Source of the DNA: Lyophyllum atratum
Taxonomy: Eukaryota; Basidiomycota; Agaricomycetes; Agaricales; Lyophyllaceae
Assembly: GCA_014905825.1 (NCBI GenBank)
Contig: JACGCN010000001.1
Coordinates: forward strand, 2,542,001-2,606,000
DNA length: 64,000 nt
Direction: 5' to 3'
Each line of letters begins with the position of its first letter. The first letter of the stretch is position 1. This document shows positions 12,910-23,065 of this stretch, piece by piece. The notes under the pieces were generated by a model. That model ran no database searches, was not told the origin of the DNA, and saw nothing but the letters and a program-made list of their open reading frames with translations. Both the position numbers and the translations under genes were made by a program.

Positions 12910-14062
12910 TCAAAGGTTGCTCGAGAGTTGAATCTGGGAACCAACTGGCTCGTCTTGTTCTCCGATAAGCTCTGTACCAGGCACACCTGGGTCTTCAACA
13001 ACCTGTATATTAAACTCAGATTGGGAATTAAGACTTCGAGAGGCATGAACCATTACCTTTCCCGCCGCGATTTCTATATCCTCAAATCCCCATTCTCGCG
13101 CAGCGCCGTCCGACAAGTGGGCGCCATCCGCAAGGCGCGATGCGTTCCATGCACCCAAAACATTCTGGTTTCCCGGGATTTGTTCGAGTACTGAGAGCGA
13201 ACAGCATCCGACTCGGAGGGGCAGATCCCTGTCGCCGACAAGGCTTCTTGCTAGTGCGATTGTCGTAGCTGCATGACTGACGAAGAGAATGCGGGAGTGC
13301 TTCCCCGGAAATTTACGTTCCAATTCAACAGTGAAGGCTTGGAGGAAACCATCAGTACGTTCATGGACTTCCTTGACTTCTTCGCCCTTGCGTGAGGGGT
13401 ACCACACGGAAGACCACGAGGGATCGATCTCAGGGAAGTACTGCTTGAGCGATTCTGCTGATCCTGGACGGGGATGTAGCCCAGTACCAGGTGCTACAGG
13501 CGAGTACCATTCCGCGATCCCTGCACATGAGAAGCTAGGCAATCGGCAACACCGTAGATATAGGCGATGTATGCTTACCGTGCTCGACATAAATGGGAAT
13601 ACCGAGCGCGATCGCGCCGGTTGTGAGGTTTGCAGGCAACGATCTGGCATTCGTTTCGTGAACACGGTCTGGAAACTGGATATCTGACATGAACTAACAG
13701 TAAGGCGATGAGAATATCGCCGTAGGCCGCTCTTCATCCGGAAGAGATCTGAAGTATTCTCCGACCTCACGAGCTTGGGTCTGAGGGCAAGTTACTTCTA
13801 GCACCAGAGATATACCGATCAACGAGTGAGATTAACTTCTCCATAAGCTGCCAAAGGAGGATCGCGAGGAAGTCCAGTCTTGCTCTGCCTGCCATCATTT
13901 GTAAAGCAAGTAAGGGCCAGTCAAAAGGACCTGTCATGTGCATACCAGGTAGTGGTAACCCAGTTCAATCGGAAGCCTGCGGATTCAATGTTTGAGGAAT
14001 ATCGCAGGAGAGGTGTCGGGATGATAAATACCGTGTCGGGCGATGTAGATCTTTTCAAGCAT
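12910..14062 (-). CDS. Histidine-phosphatase-fold protein, TFIIIC tau55/Tfc7-like, with a frame break
   Basis: About 300 residues with the phosphoglycerate-mutase fold. It begins MLEKIYIARHGFRLNWVTTT: the RHG motif carries the catalytic His and is followed by the N-W motif typical of fungal Tfc7/YNL108C-like proteins, one of which is the tau55 subunit of RNA polymerase III factor TFIIIC. Next come LPRDPPLAAYG, RPTAIFSSPY, CLQTSQP, IALGIPIYVEHG, a second His in LFVSHAATTIALARSLVG, and the C-terminal VEDPGVPGTELIGEQ. Introns of 45-62 nt are inferred. Between CLQTSQP and IALGIPIYVEHG (13605-13622, in a GCGCGATCGCGC stretch) the frame shifts, which equals a two-base gain or one-base loss. I cannot tell whether the protein is the TFIIIC subunit or its enzyme-like paralogue. 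Confidence 0.72.
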
Positions 14063-14491
14063 CTAGTACCTGGGAGGAAGACGAGAAGAGGACAGAGTGG
14101 TTGGGAACTGGGACGAACTTGATGTCACAGTTCCAATCAAGTGACCATCGTGCATCGTGGCTCAGGTGTGGCGCCAGATACAAATCATGCACATTTTATG
14201 GTTCGTCGACCACAGGCTACGACACTCCATACTTAGAAGGCAGTGGAAACTCCAGCGAGTATAGAATAAACTATCTGTGAATGTCATGAATTTCATTCAC
14301 GGATCATGCCAAAAGTCAATATCAGGATGGAAAACAAGACGACGAAGCAGATGACATGGGGAAACGGTAAATGAATTAAAATAACAATGCAACGGATGAG
14401 CACTGAGCGACACGATAACAGAACACTTGGCACCGAACCGCACAACAAGTTTTCACTACCCTGACAATGGAGGAATTGGTGAAGGTAATGT
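14063..14491. other. Intergenic stretch, no gene seen
   Basis: Upstream region of the histidine-phosphatase gene and 3' region of the Stm1-like gene, both on the minus strand. No coding segment, repeat or RNA gene is apparent. Confidence 0.6.
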
Positions 14492-15750
14492 TCAAGACAG
14501 GGAAGGGAAGGCAGTCTGGTCGTCCACGTTGACAGCAGCGGCTGGGCGAGGACCACGAGCTGCACCACGTCCACCACGTCCACCTCCACCGCGAGCTCTG
14601 TCACCACCGCGGTCGCCACCACGGTCACCACCACGTCCACCGCGGCCTCGTCCACCACGATCAGGTCGTTCAAAGCGAGCCTCGATTTCGAGGAAGACCT
14701 TCTCTTCCTTCTTGGTGCGAGCTTTGGGAGCATTCTTCGTCTGGCACGGGAGACATATGAGTGGATGTGTCAATTGAAAAACATGCGTGGAAGCGTACCT
14801 TGCCGACGAAGTAGGCATCCTCCTCCTCTTTCTGGAGGGGAACGACATCCTTCCAGATATTGGCATCAGCGCCCTCATTGGCCTGGCGGGTGGCCTCGAG
14901 CTTGGGGATGGCAGTCTCCTTGTCCTTCTGCTGGGCGAGGTACTGCTCGAGAGTCAATGTGTTATCCTCCTCCTCAGGCTCCCTTTCCCTACGAGGGCGG
15001 CCTTCAGGCTTGTCACCCTCCGCGGTAGCGGGGGCGTTGGCGTCGGCGGTGGCGGCGGGTGTACCCCACTCGGCAGCGGAGGTGGCGTCAGCGGCCCACT
15101 CGCCGCCCTCAGTAGCGGCATCGACGGTGGCGTCTTGTTCGTTCTTCAACTCAGTGGAGGCATCGGCGCCTCCCCAGGACTGTTGGATCTTTTTGTTCGA
15201 ATCGCTGCATGGGTGAAAATTAGAATTTAACTTCGGAGATTTTCAAGTTGATTGATAGACTCACGTTTTTCCAGTCTGGCTATGCTTGTCGAAGGGACGA
15301 CGACCACCCCTGACGGGCCCACCGCGAGAGCCTCGCCCCCTACCACGGTTCTCAGCTAGATGGGGAACGATGATGTTATAGAGTGGACGGAAACGCAAAA
15401 AAAAGGTCGGCGATCTCACATCTCCTTTGACCCTCGGCAGCAGCGGGTTCCTCGACACCGTTCTGGTTGAGGTTTGCGTCCTTGGGAGCAGGCTTGTTTG
15501 CACCACCCCTGGCGTAGTACTTTCCACCTCGAGCAGCGGGACCACCCCTTGGCTTCTGGGTTCCGCGAGCGGGGGCAGGTGGAGCAGGAGGGGCGGCAGC
15601 GGCAGCGGAGCGGGAGGAGGACTTGAGGGTCTGGAGACACCTTCAGCTGTTGAACACGAGAGATCGGTTACATCAAGAGATCAGATTGAAGGAGAAAGAG
15701 AAAGACGGACCATCCAAGAGGGCGAACGGGTTTTTCGTGGCCACCGACAT
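14492..15750 (-). CDS. Stm1/HABP4-SERBP1 family RNA- and ribosome-binding protein, with a frame break
   Basis: Family members clamp idle 80S ribosomes and bind mRNA. Features in order: the conserved start MSVATKNPFALLD, a Pro/Ala-rich linker, PRGGPAARGGKYYARGG, an RGRGRGSRGGP block, the RPFDKHSQTGKTDSNKK core that defines the family, an acidic Ala/Asp/Glu region, EEEDNTLTLEQYLAQQK, IWKDVVPLQKEEEDAYFVGK, and a C-terminal RGG tail ending VNVDDQTAFPSLS. Introns follow LLD, AEGQRR, TGKT and YFVGK. Near 15600-15615 the frame of SRPSSPPPAP and the frame of AAAAAPPAPPAPARG differ by one base inside a GC-rich CTGCCG repeat. The family identity is certain, since both sides match it. The lesion may be a sequencing slip. 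Confidence 0.88.
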
Positions 15751-16463
15751 GTTTGACGGGGCCCTTTTAATCGACGATCAGTTGCAAACTTGGCTGGCGA
15801 CCGGCGGCGGGTTTTTTATTTGGAAGCGAGCCGACGGGTCGACGAGAGCAGGTCTGCGACTTTTTCCAATACAGGACCCCAGCACCCCCGCCCCGACTTC
15901 CGGGGTCCTGCCAAGCCACGCGAGGTACTGTACAGTTTATAATTCCCTATAAAGCCCCGTCCTCCGAGTCCGCTTTTCCCAACGCAAAATTCACAGGTGA
16001 GCCGCAACGCCCTATTATGTCGGCACACACACTGACAACCAGTTCTAGCCGCTTAAAAGCATCTCGACGATGACTCGCCCGCCTGCATGCAGGACTGGAG
16101 TGGGTCGAGGACCTTGAGACCGTCATAGTGGGCTGGAGAGGGAGCATGCGATGGGACTTGGGTGCGATGGGCTTTTCTGTGCTCTCCGGAGTGTGTGCGG
16201 TGGACCCTTCGTGGTTGCTGCGTAGGCACTGTCGCAATGTCTCGTTGTACATTTTATTACACTATGTTTCCTGCTATCTATCGTGCTATCTATTTATTTT
16301 CACATCAACCATACCACATGACAGTCACGTCACGCTCTGATCTAGTCATCGCGCTTCCCGTTGTTGCCGCTGCCGTTGTCACTGTTGTTGTCGTTGTCCT
16401 CGCTCTCTTTCCTGTTGTTGCCGTCGCCGCTGTCGTTGTTCTTGTCGATACTGGCCGCCAACG
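15751..16463. promoter_or_regulatory. Divergent upstream region of the Stm1-like gene and SPP1
   Basis: Holds an intron-like element on the plus strand at 15997-16048 (CACAG|GTGAGCC...CAGTTCTAG|CC, 52 nt), with no convincing protein after it. A GTT/GTC/GCC trinucleotide-rich stretch at about 16352-16448 lies directly before the SPP1 ATG and is probably its leader. No recognised gene. Confidence 0.5.
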
Positions 16464-19400
16464 ATGGCGTCCCGGCGTCTCGACATCTCATCTCTCCTCT
16501 GCGATGACCAGGTCCCAGAGCCCGTCGTCCTTGCCCCACATCTCAGACATTCAGCTCAATCGTCGACCCCGTCGTACACCCATCATGCCCCGCCACCTTC
16601 AATGTCGCCCACCCTTTCGCCCCCGTCCCAGATGCCTCACGCCCACCGTCCATCGTCGTCCCATTCCCACTCTTCTCGTCATCGCCTCAGTCCTTCCTCC
16701 AACCCATACCCACTGCCACCTCCATCCATCTCCACTCCTCACCAGTTTTCACCACCCATCTCAGCCATGGCAACCAGCAAGTTACCCTCTTTTGGTTGGA
16801 GGCCCTGGTTCAAGCGGCTACAGAAGAGCGGCGGCGTATCAGTGGTGGCAGCTCCACTGAGTCTGACATTCCACGGCGTCCAAGCCCTCCTGTCGAGCAG
16901 CGCCATCTGGCCCAACCTCAGCAATTTGTCCATCAACAACCTTTTCGGCCGCATAAACTTCCCGATGACCATATCCGCTCACCCATTGAACATCGTTCCC
17001 CATCCCTCAGTCCGGTTCAGACCATCCGAAGTCCAGCTCAGACCATCCGAAGTCCAATTCAACCCATTCGTAGTAGCCCCGTCTATTCGCCCCTACTACA
17101 ACATCAGCCAGTACCTCGTCACCGTGTCACCGAAAGACACCGCGTCCCCGTCGAAGAGCCCCAGATTCGTCTGAGCCCAGTTGATGATCTTCTCTATCGT
17201 CCTCCTCAATCCGTTTTCTTCTCCCCGCCACCTCAACCTCAGCGGCAGCAGTTGGAGCACGAATACCGCATGCAGCAACAACAACATGAATTGCAGCGCC
17301 AGCGCCACCATCACGAACAGCTTCTCATCCAAGAGCAGCAGCAACAACAACTTGCTCGTGAACGCCAGACGGTTTACACCGAAAGATCTCCACTTCCTCC
17401 TCCTCCTCCTCATACACACCGGGGACCATCGATGCCCTTGCAAGTAGAGGGACCTTCACTATCTCCACATCAACATCGCTCTCCTCCCATCCCTTCATCT
17501 CATGCTGGCGGGCGCAAGTCGGATCCCGGCCAGGGTCATCGTGTCATTGCGCCAGTCCATGCCGATCCTATTCCACCTCCATCCACGCGCCCACTTCCTG
17601 AGCCAGCGCACGTGGGGGAGGGGTCATCGCATCCGAACAAGAAGCGGAGATACTCCGATTCACCCGTCCATCCCATATCTTCAGAGGAGAAGGAGCGCAT
17701 TCGTCGTGAGCGGGAGAAGATGGTGACGGGAGATCTTGGGTACGGACGTCCTGAGCCTATGGCCAATGCAGGTGCATCAGGTCCGAGAAGACCTGGATCA
17801 GGCCACGGTCCTGGCCGCAAGCATATGGGATTAGCAGAACTTATTACGCCAAGCCCGGGAGAACGGATTCACGTTTCCAGCAGTACTCTATCAGCTGTGG
17901 AAAATGGTCGTGAAGCACACGGTTTACTCAGTCCTCCCGGTCGGAGGTCTCCTCCTGGAAGCCAGTCCGGTAGAGCTCGAGCGGCCCGGAAATCAGAAGA
18001 GGTAGAGCATACCTTGCTTGACGTAGTGTCGCATGTTGTTTCTGATAAGCAGGCGCGGTTGCCCGAGAAGGAGGAGAGGAAGAAGCCTCAACCTCGGCCC
18101 CAAGCTGAGGGGCCCACGACTTCTGAATCCGCGCCGCCCAAGATGAAGTCGCGCCCACCCCCCGCCTCCACTTCCACCAGCATCCGCGATCAAGGCCCGG
18201 GAAGAGGATGCGCATGAATGGTTCTTGGAACATTTCGACGATTATAATGCACCCACCGTCACTCAGAACTCGCCGCCACATGCACCCTCCACTCCTGCAG
18301 TCCCTGCGCCTTCCGCTCCTTCTGGCCTTCCTGCATCCGGGAGTCCCCCACCGAATAAGCGGACACCTACGCCATCAACTATGCCAGAGGCCGCTGTAGC
18401 CCTCGAGCAGGAATTAGAGGAATTATGTAGCCCCTCTGAACATGTCAGTAAGGTCGAGCCTGACATGAACATGGAGGTGGACCTTGCAGTGACTGAACTT
18501 GTCGCGGAGACATTGAATGCAGATGGTGCCAAGGTCGAAGACATGGGGATGGAAGTGGACGTGGAAGACGAATTGTTGAGTCTAGTAGATGACCGGCCTA
18601 CCATTCGTCGACCCATTATGAAATCCTCTACGCCTGGTCCATCGACTACGAAACTCCCGGCGCCCGTGCGAGCTAGTTCCACCGGTGTTAGGCATCCTTC
18701 GCCTTCTGCCGTGTCTGCGGTATCCGCTCCATCCCCCGCTGGATTTCTTTCTCCCGCCGTGAGACCATCATCTACGCGGCCCACGTCCGAACGTGGCTCG
18801 ATGCCTCCACCGGCCTCAGTTGCTCCTGGACGAGGCAAGGACAAGGAAGAGAAGAACACAGATCGAGCAGGCAGTGTAGCTGCCACTGCCCCAATGGTCT
18901 AAGAAGAAGAAGGATGGGTCATCGAAAGTGCGTCTTGCTGCTCTCGATGGCAGTCACCTGATACTGATGATGATGATTTACATAGCCTGGTGCAAAGGCA
19001 AAGGCAACATCCGCAACAGCGACGACAGCTAAAGGTCGAACGAAACCTGGTCCGAAGCCGAAGCCCAAAACTTCGGATGCCTCTCTATCGGCTACTGCCA
19101 CCAAGTCTAAAGGCGCAGGCTCCAAAAAGCCTGCTGCGTCTCGGTCGCGTTCAACGTCTGTTATGCCAAGCGGGTCCGCTGGGCCCGAGAGTAACGAGAC
19201 AAAGGCAGAGAAGCAGGAGGAGGAAGAAGAATCTGACCCGGAGGACGACAAGTTGTATTGCGTGTGCAAGACAAAATACGACGAGGACCGAGTTATGATT
19301 GCCTGCGACCGGTGAGACGTTTGTTCGTTACGTGGAAACGCACTCTGACGTGTTGTTGGGTAGATGTGATGACTGGTATCATACTCAATGTGTCAACATG

Positions 19401-20471
19401 CCTGATCTCGAAGTTGATCTTGTGGACCAGTTTATATGTCCTCCATGCATCGAGAGTAAGGATATCTTTTTCGAATTCGTCATACCGTTGTTGACCTTTG
19501 CGCTTAGAAAACCCGCATCTCTCACTTCGCACGACGTACAAACCTCGCTGCTTATACGGCCTCCGGCATCCAGATCCCTGTTCGACGAAGGCGTGTCATC
19601 GCCCGGCCCGTGGCGCATTCTCGAAGTATTGCTCCGATGAATGTGGTGTTAAATATATGCAATCGCGTGCCGATGCATGGGCAAAAAAGGGAGGGAAGAC
19701 AGAGAAGCTCTGGGAGACCGTTAAAGACGCTGAGAAGCGGGAAGGAGTTGTGATCTGTGCTGAAGATCAGAACGGCCTGAATATGGAAGTTGACGAGGTA
19801 TGCAAGACTGAGAAGGAGAAAGCGTTGAAGCAGAAGAGGGGGAAGATTGAACGGGAGGTCGAACGTCTAAACGGACTTCTCGACAATGTCGTGATGTTAC
19901 GCGAAGAGATCAAGAAGGGGATGGATGGAGTGATTTGGCGGGAAAAGTTGCTGGAGCTGGCGACGGAGAGAGCGGAACAAGTTGGTGAATGTGGATGGGA
20001 CCAACGTCTTTGTTTTGGCGATGAAGAGTGGGCAGAGTTTGGAGTGGGTGTCCTTGAGAGCTATGATGATATGAAAGCGGAGCAAGGCGAAGGTGGGACC
20101 GCCGAGGGCGAAGGAGAGTGGTGGTGCCCAGGGAAGAAGATGTGTGACCGCCATGCTGGGTAAATCCTTTGTCACTGGTCATTTGGCGATTCTGATGTTC
20201 TTCATCCCTCAGCTGGCAGACGGTCCGATACAGGGATGTCTGCAAAGAAAAGGAAAAGAAGGAGGACGCCCTCTCCAACCTTACGACCCGAGAACGCGAA
20301 ATTCGCAAACGCATCGAGGATATCCTTGATCCTCATGGACGCAACTGTAACGATTCATCTGGTAAATCGCCGCTCAAGGCATCTAATGCCAAGCTATCCA
20401 ACGGCCACACGAAAGGGAAAACGAATGGTGATACGACAAAGAAGGGCAAAAAACGCAAAGCGCCCTCATAA
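16464..20471 (+). CDS. SPP1: COMPASS (Set1C) PHD-finger subunit SPP1/CXXC1-like, with three frame breaks
   Basis: SPP1 reads H3K4 methylation for the Set1 methyltransferase complex in the nucleus. The N-terminal 700-800 residues are low complexity: Pro/Ser-rich, a Gln/His-rich coiled segment near 17260-17370, and a basic SHPNKKRRYSD. A short LEALVQAATEERRR motif lies near 16800. The PHD finger is YCVCKTKYDEDRVMIACD plus CDDWYHTQCVNM and FICPPC, a C4HC3 pattern split by one intron. After it come a Zn-like Cys/His region (CLYGLRHPDPCSTKACHRPA, then YCSDECGVKYM), a coiled coil, and a C-terminal WWCPGKKMCDRHAGWQTVR block seen in SPP1 homologues. The frame breaks at about 16700-16790, at the C6 run 18158-18163, and at 18885-18902. 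The PHD and C-terminal part reads cleanly through four introns. The protein is much longer than yeast Spp1 (about 350 residues). Confidence 0.85.
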
Positions 20472-20800
20472 CATAGACCTGTATCATAACTTACGTCTTT
20501 CTAGGACTACTTACTTGTAGGCCATACATATATGTTTTCTTTGCTCTGAGGTTTTTACTCTCGCACGTTTTGTATACTACGAGTCTTCGTCTTCATCTTG
20601 TTCTGTAGCAGTTTGTCCGTGTTCAGGGGGAATCAATCGATTTCAGTGCTGTGTACCGTCAGGCACAAAATGGTGTAAGTACAACAGTAATACAATATAG
20701 TCCAGATCCCCTTCTAAGGCATTAATGAATCTGCCAGCGTAGGCCATCCGCTCGCGGTGGTTACACTACGTCGCACGCCAAAAGGCAACAATTCCGACCG
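20472..20800. other. Convergent 3' regions of SPP1 and LSM1
   Basis: Untranslated 3' sequence of two convergent genes. No coding signal or repeat is seen. Confidence 0.6.
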
Positions 20801-21426
20801 CTAATATCCATCTCCCTCGCCTCCTTCCTTGCAGAATCCCTTCTTCTCGTAGAGAATTTGGGATTTGCTCTCTTCGCGTTGTTTCTTAGCCTCAGCGTCA
20901 TTCTTAGTGGTAAGGTTCCAAGATGTGCCAATCCACTTGTTGCAGGGGAATTTCGTCTTCTCGGTCAAGGTCCTAGGTAGAAGCATTAATACGGTCGGAA
21001 CACGAGTGGAGTGGTTAGACGCACTATTTCGCCCAGAAGAACGACATTCTCGCCACGAATAAGATAAAGACCTCGCCAGCTCTCAGCAAAGGCATCGCCA
21101 TGGTATATTCGTTCTACGGTGTCTTCCAAAACAAGATTCGCTGAGGGATTTGACTCAGCGGAGCCTCAGGTTGACGCATGACACAGGTGGGCTCACCGAA
21201 TTGATCATATGAGCGTAACACGCCCTGTAGTTTTCGGCCATCTCGTAGTATAACCAGCATCTTCCCTAGGCAAAATCGAGCAAGAAACAAAGAATGTATG
21301 TCAAGGCATGAGTGGGGAGATGACGGATGCGCTCAGGACGTGGTGGTTCATTTGACTTGGGGTAGACGTACTGTCCACGCAATCCACCAGAGACCCTGAA
21401 GTTGTAAAGGGGATTAGAGAGTCCAT
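20801..21426 (-). CDS. LSM1: LSM1, Sm-like mRNA decay protein, with a one-base frame break
   Basis: LSM1 is the subunit specific to the cytoplasmic Lsm1-7 ring that binds deadenylated mRNA and promotes decapping. The start is [18 protein letters not shown]. The Sm1 motif reads [20 protein letters not shown] with DQFANLVL after it (joined across an intron), then [16 protein letters not shown]. The Sm2 motif is [12 protein letters not shown]. The C-terminal extension typical of Lsm1 is [18 protein letters not shown] then [16 protein letters not shown] and a GEGDGY end. Three introns are inferred. At 20905-20908 one extra base after EPYH puts the tail in another frame; removing it restores an uninterrupted protein of about 150 residues. 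Confidence 0.87.
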
Positions 21427-21568
21427 GTTGCTGGACACGACGACGAATCTGTATACTACAAGATGGTCTGAAGGAAACTGGAGTTGTTTGTATCGGGCGT
21501 GCAAGGCAAACATGTAACCTCAGGTCAGACTATTCACACTTGCATGTCGCCACAGCAAAAGAAATCGA

Positions 21569-21659
21569 CGCTGGAAACAGGATTTGAACCTGCGCGGTGA
21601 AACACCAAGTGATAGTTGACAATTCAAATCACTCGCCTTAACGACTCGGCCATTCCAGC
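21569..21659 (-). tRNA. tRNA-Ser (anticodon UGA) with a 9-nt intron
   Basis: A type II tRNA. On the minus strand the acceptor stem GCTGGAA pairs with TTCCAGC, with discriminator G. The D arm is GGCCGAGTCGTTAAGGC. The anticodon stem AGTGA/TCACT encloses the loop with TGA at the anticodon position and an insert TTGTCAACT after position 37. A long variable arm (TGGTGTTTCACCGC) and T arm GCAGG-TTCAAAT-CCTGT complete it. A T-rich run (TTTCTTTT on the sense strand) follows within about 15 nt and may terminate Pol III. The long variable arm plus UGA anticodon indicate serine. Confidence 0.93.
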
Positions 21660-21848
21660 TCATCAGTCGCACCGCACAATACTCTCAGGACCTCGTCTAC
21701 ATAGGATTGTAACCTACACAAAACACCTCCTTATTCTATTGTACTGCCTTTCAACCATGTGCCAACTCGCGGGAAATCTGTTCTTGTGCTGGTGTGCACG
21801 AGAGAAAATGGTGCTTGTCAAGTGTAGGAGGAATCCATGTCGACATCA

Positions 21849-22288
21849 TCATGGGCTCTGTCCAGCGTACTCCCACTGCCCTGGTTCTGGTTTTTCTTCC
21901 AGAGGTTCCCATCTGTAAGATAAAGGTCCATAAACATGATTCGAGAATACAATGAATAAAGAGCGCACGCTTTCCACTGGACCATCTTTGCAGCCAGCTT
22001 CAGCTCATCCGACGCGATATCTAACGACTCCTCAATCTGGCCCTCGTCCAGCTGCTTCTCTACGGTGGAAATGTCCCCATTTGCACCCTGCACGATTTTG
22101 AGTTTGCGAAGAGTGAGTGCCTCGACACCTTGTCGGTAAACGGAGGACGGAGGTATCGAGGAGAGCACGGAGAGAGTTGTTTCGTAGGCTTTAGTGAGCT
22201 CGGGGAGGGGATTTGGATGTACTGCTAGACCCGTGAGCCCCGTGGATCGTTTGAGGACCTGGGCGAGAGGACGAGTAATGCGAAACAT
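21849..22288 (-). CDS. NADH:ubiquinone oxidoreductase (complex I) subunit NDUFA5/B13
   Basis: A small accessory subunit of the peripheral arm of mitochondrial complex I, about 127 residues. It begins MFRITRPLAQVLKRSTGLTG. The family motifs are GLAVHPNPLPELTKAYETTL, RQGVEALTLRKLKIV and IEESLDIASDELKLAAKM, followed by WEPLEEKPEPGQWEY. One 61-nt intron (KA|W junction, GTGCG donor) splits the tryptophan region. It is intact. It is divergent from the mitoribosomal bL32m gene, with only 81 bp between the two start codons, so the two nuclear genes for mitochondrial proteins probably share a bidirectional promoter. Confidence 0.93.
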
Positions 22289-22369
22289 GAGGGCGCTGAG
22301 GTCGCCGTGGGCGCGGAAAGAACAGGTTTGGTTGCGGAGTCCGAATTGCCAAAGTTCGCCTTGACCACC

Positions 22370-22798
22370 ATGGCTGCATTGGCGTTGGGTGTCCTGCCCT
22401 CTTTTCGACATTCCGTAGCCTCAAGCTCGCGTTCAGTGTCCAGGACACTCTTTGCCGCGTCCCTCATCCCTGCATGGACGACCCCCATCTGGACGATACC
22501 CTCACTTAAAGCTCTACTCGAGCTCATTCCTCCCTTCCTTCTCGCCGTCCCCAAGTCCAAGATATCACATTCACGGAAATCCATGCGCAGTGCCAACAAA
22601 GGCCTCAAAGACAAGCAAAGTGAGTTGCCGTGGTTCTACTGACTCCTCCGACTTACGTCTGTTCCGCCAGATATTGTCAACTGCCCAGCGTGCGGCTCAC
22701 CAAAACTTGCCCACCACCTATGCCAAAATTGCTACAACTTTCTCAGTCGAATGTGGAAGTCGAGGGGAAAAAGCGGAGATATTCCCGACATGTCATGA
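22370..22798 (+). CDS. MRPL32: Mitochondrial ribosomal protein bL32m
   Basis: A nuclear-encoded protein of the mitochondrial large ribosomal subunit, about 125 residues. The N-terminal 60 residues are an Arg/Ser/Ala-rich presequence starting MAALALGVLPSFRHSVASSS, removed after import (in yeast by the m-AAA protease). The mature part starts VPKSKISHSRKSMRSANKGL. The zinc ribbon CPACGSPKLAHHLCQNC has both CxxC pairs. One 51-nt intron lies between KDKQ and NIVNC. The start sits in ACCACCATGG, an ideal fungal context. The gene is intact and ends GDIPDMS. Confidence 0.94.
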
Positions 22799-22968
22799 TT
22801 GTGTGTTTTGTTTCTGCTCCTAGTATCTACTTCTTCTGAATAATAGGCCGCGCGACCCTCTCTTTTACCGTGCATACGATTAGCTCCAGCTAGGTAGATT
22901 CGCTACAACTAATTACCATCGCTTTAAATCGAGTGTCTCGCAGTCTAAGTTATTTTTCATATTTTGGA

Positions 22969-22974
22969 CACGTG
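22969..22974. promoter_or_regulatory. CACGTG E-box upstream of the thiolase
   Basis: CACGTG about 92 bp before the thiolase ATG. Candidate bHLH site; inferred only from sequence. Confidence 0.35.
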
Positions 22975-23065
22975 AGAATGGTAGTGCCTTCCGAAGACCA
23001 TCACAATGGATGATATCGACTCGTAAGGTTCTGGACCTTCCCAACTACTCACGCGATTCCCCGAC

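Noticed and set aside
14427..15756. Open frames on the plus strand rich in Pro, Arg and Ser.
   Set aside because: They are antisense shadows of the GC-rich RGG and Ala/Pro codons of the Stm1-like gene.
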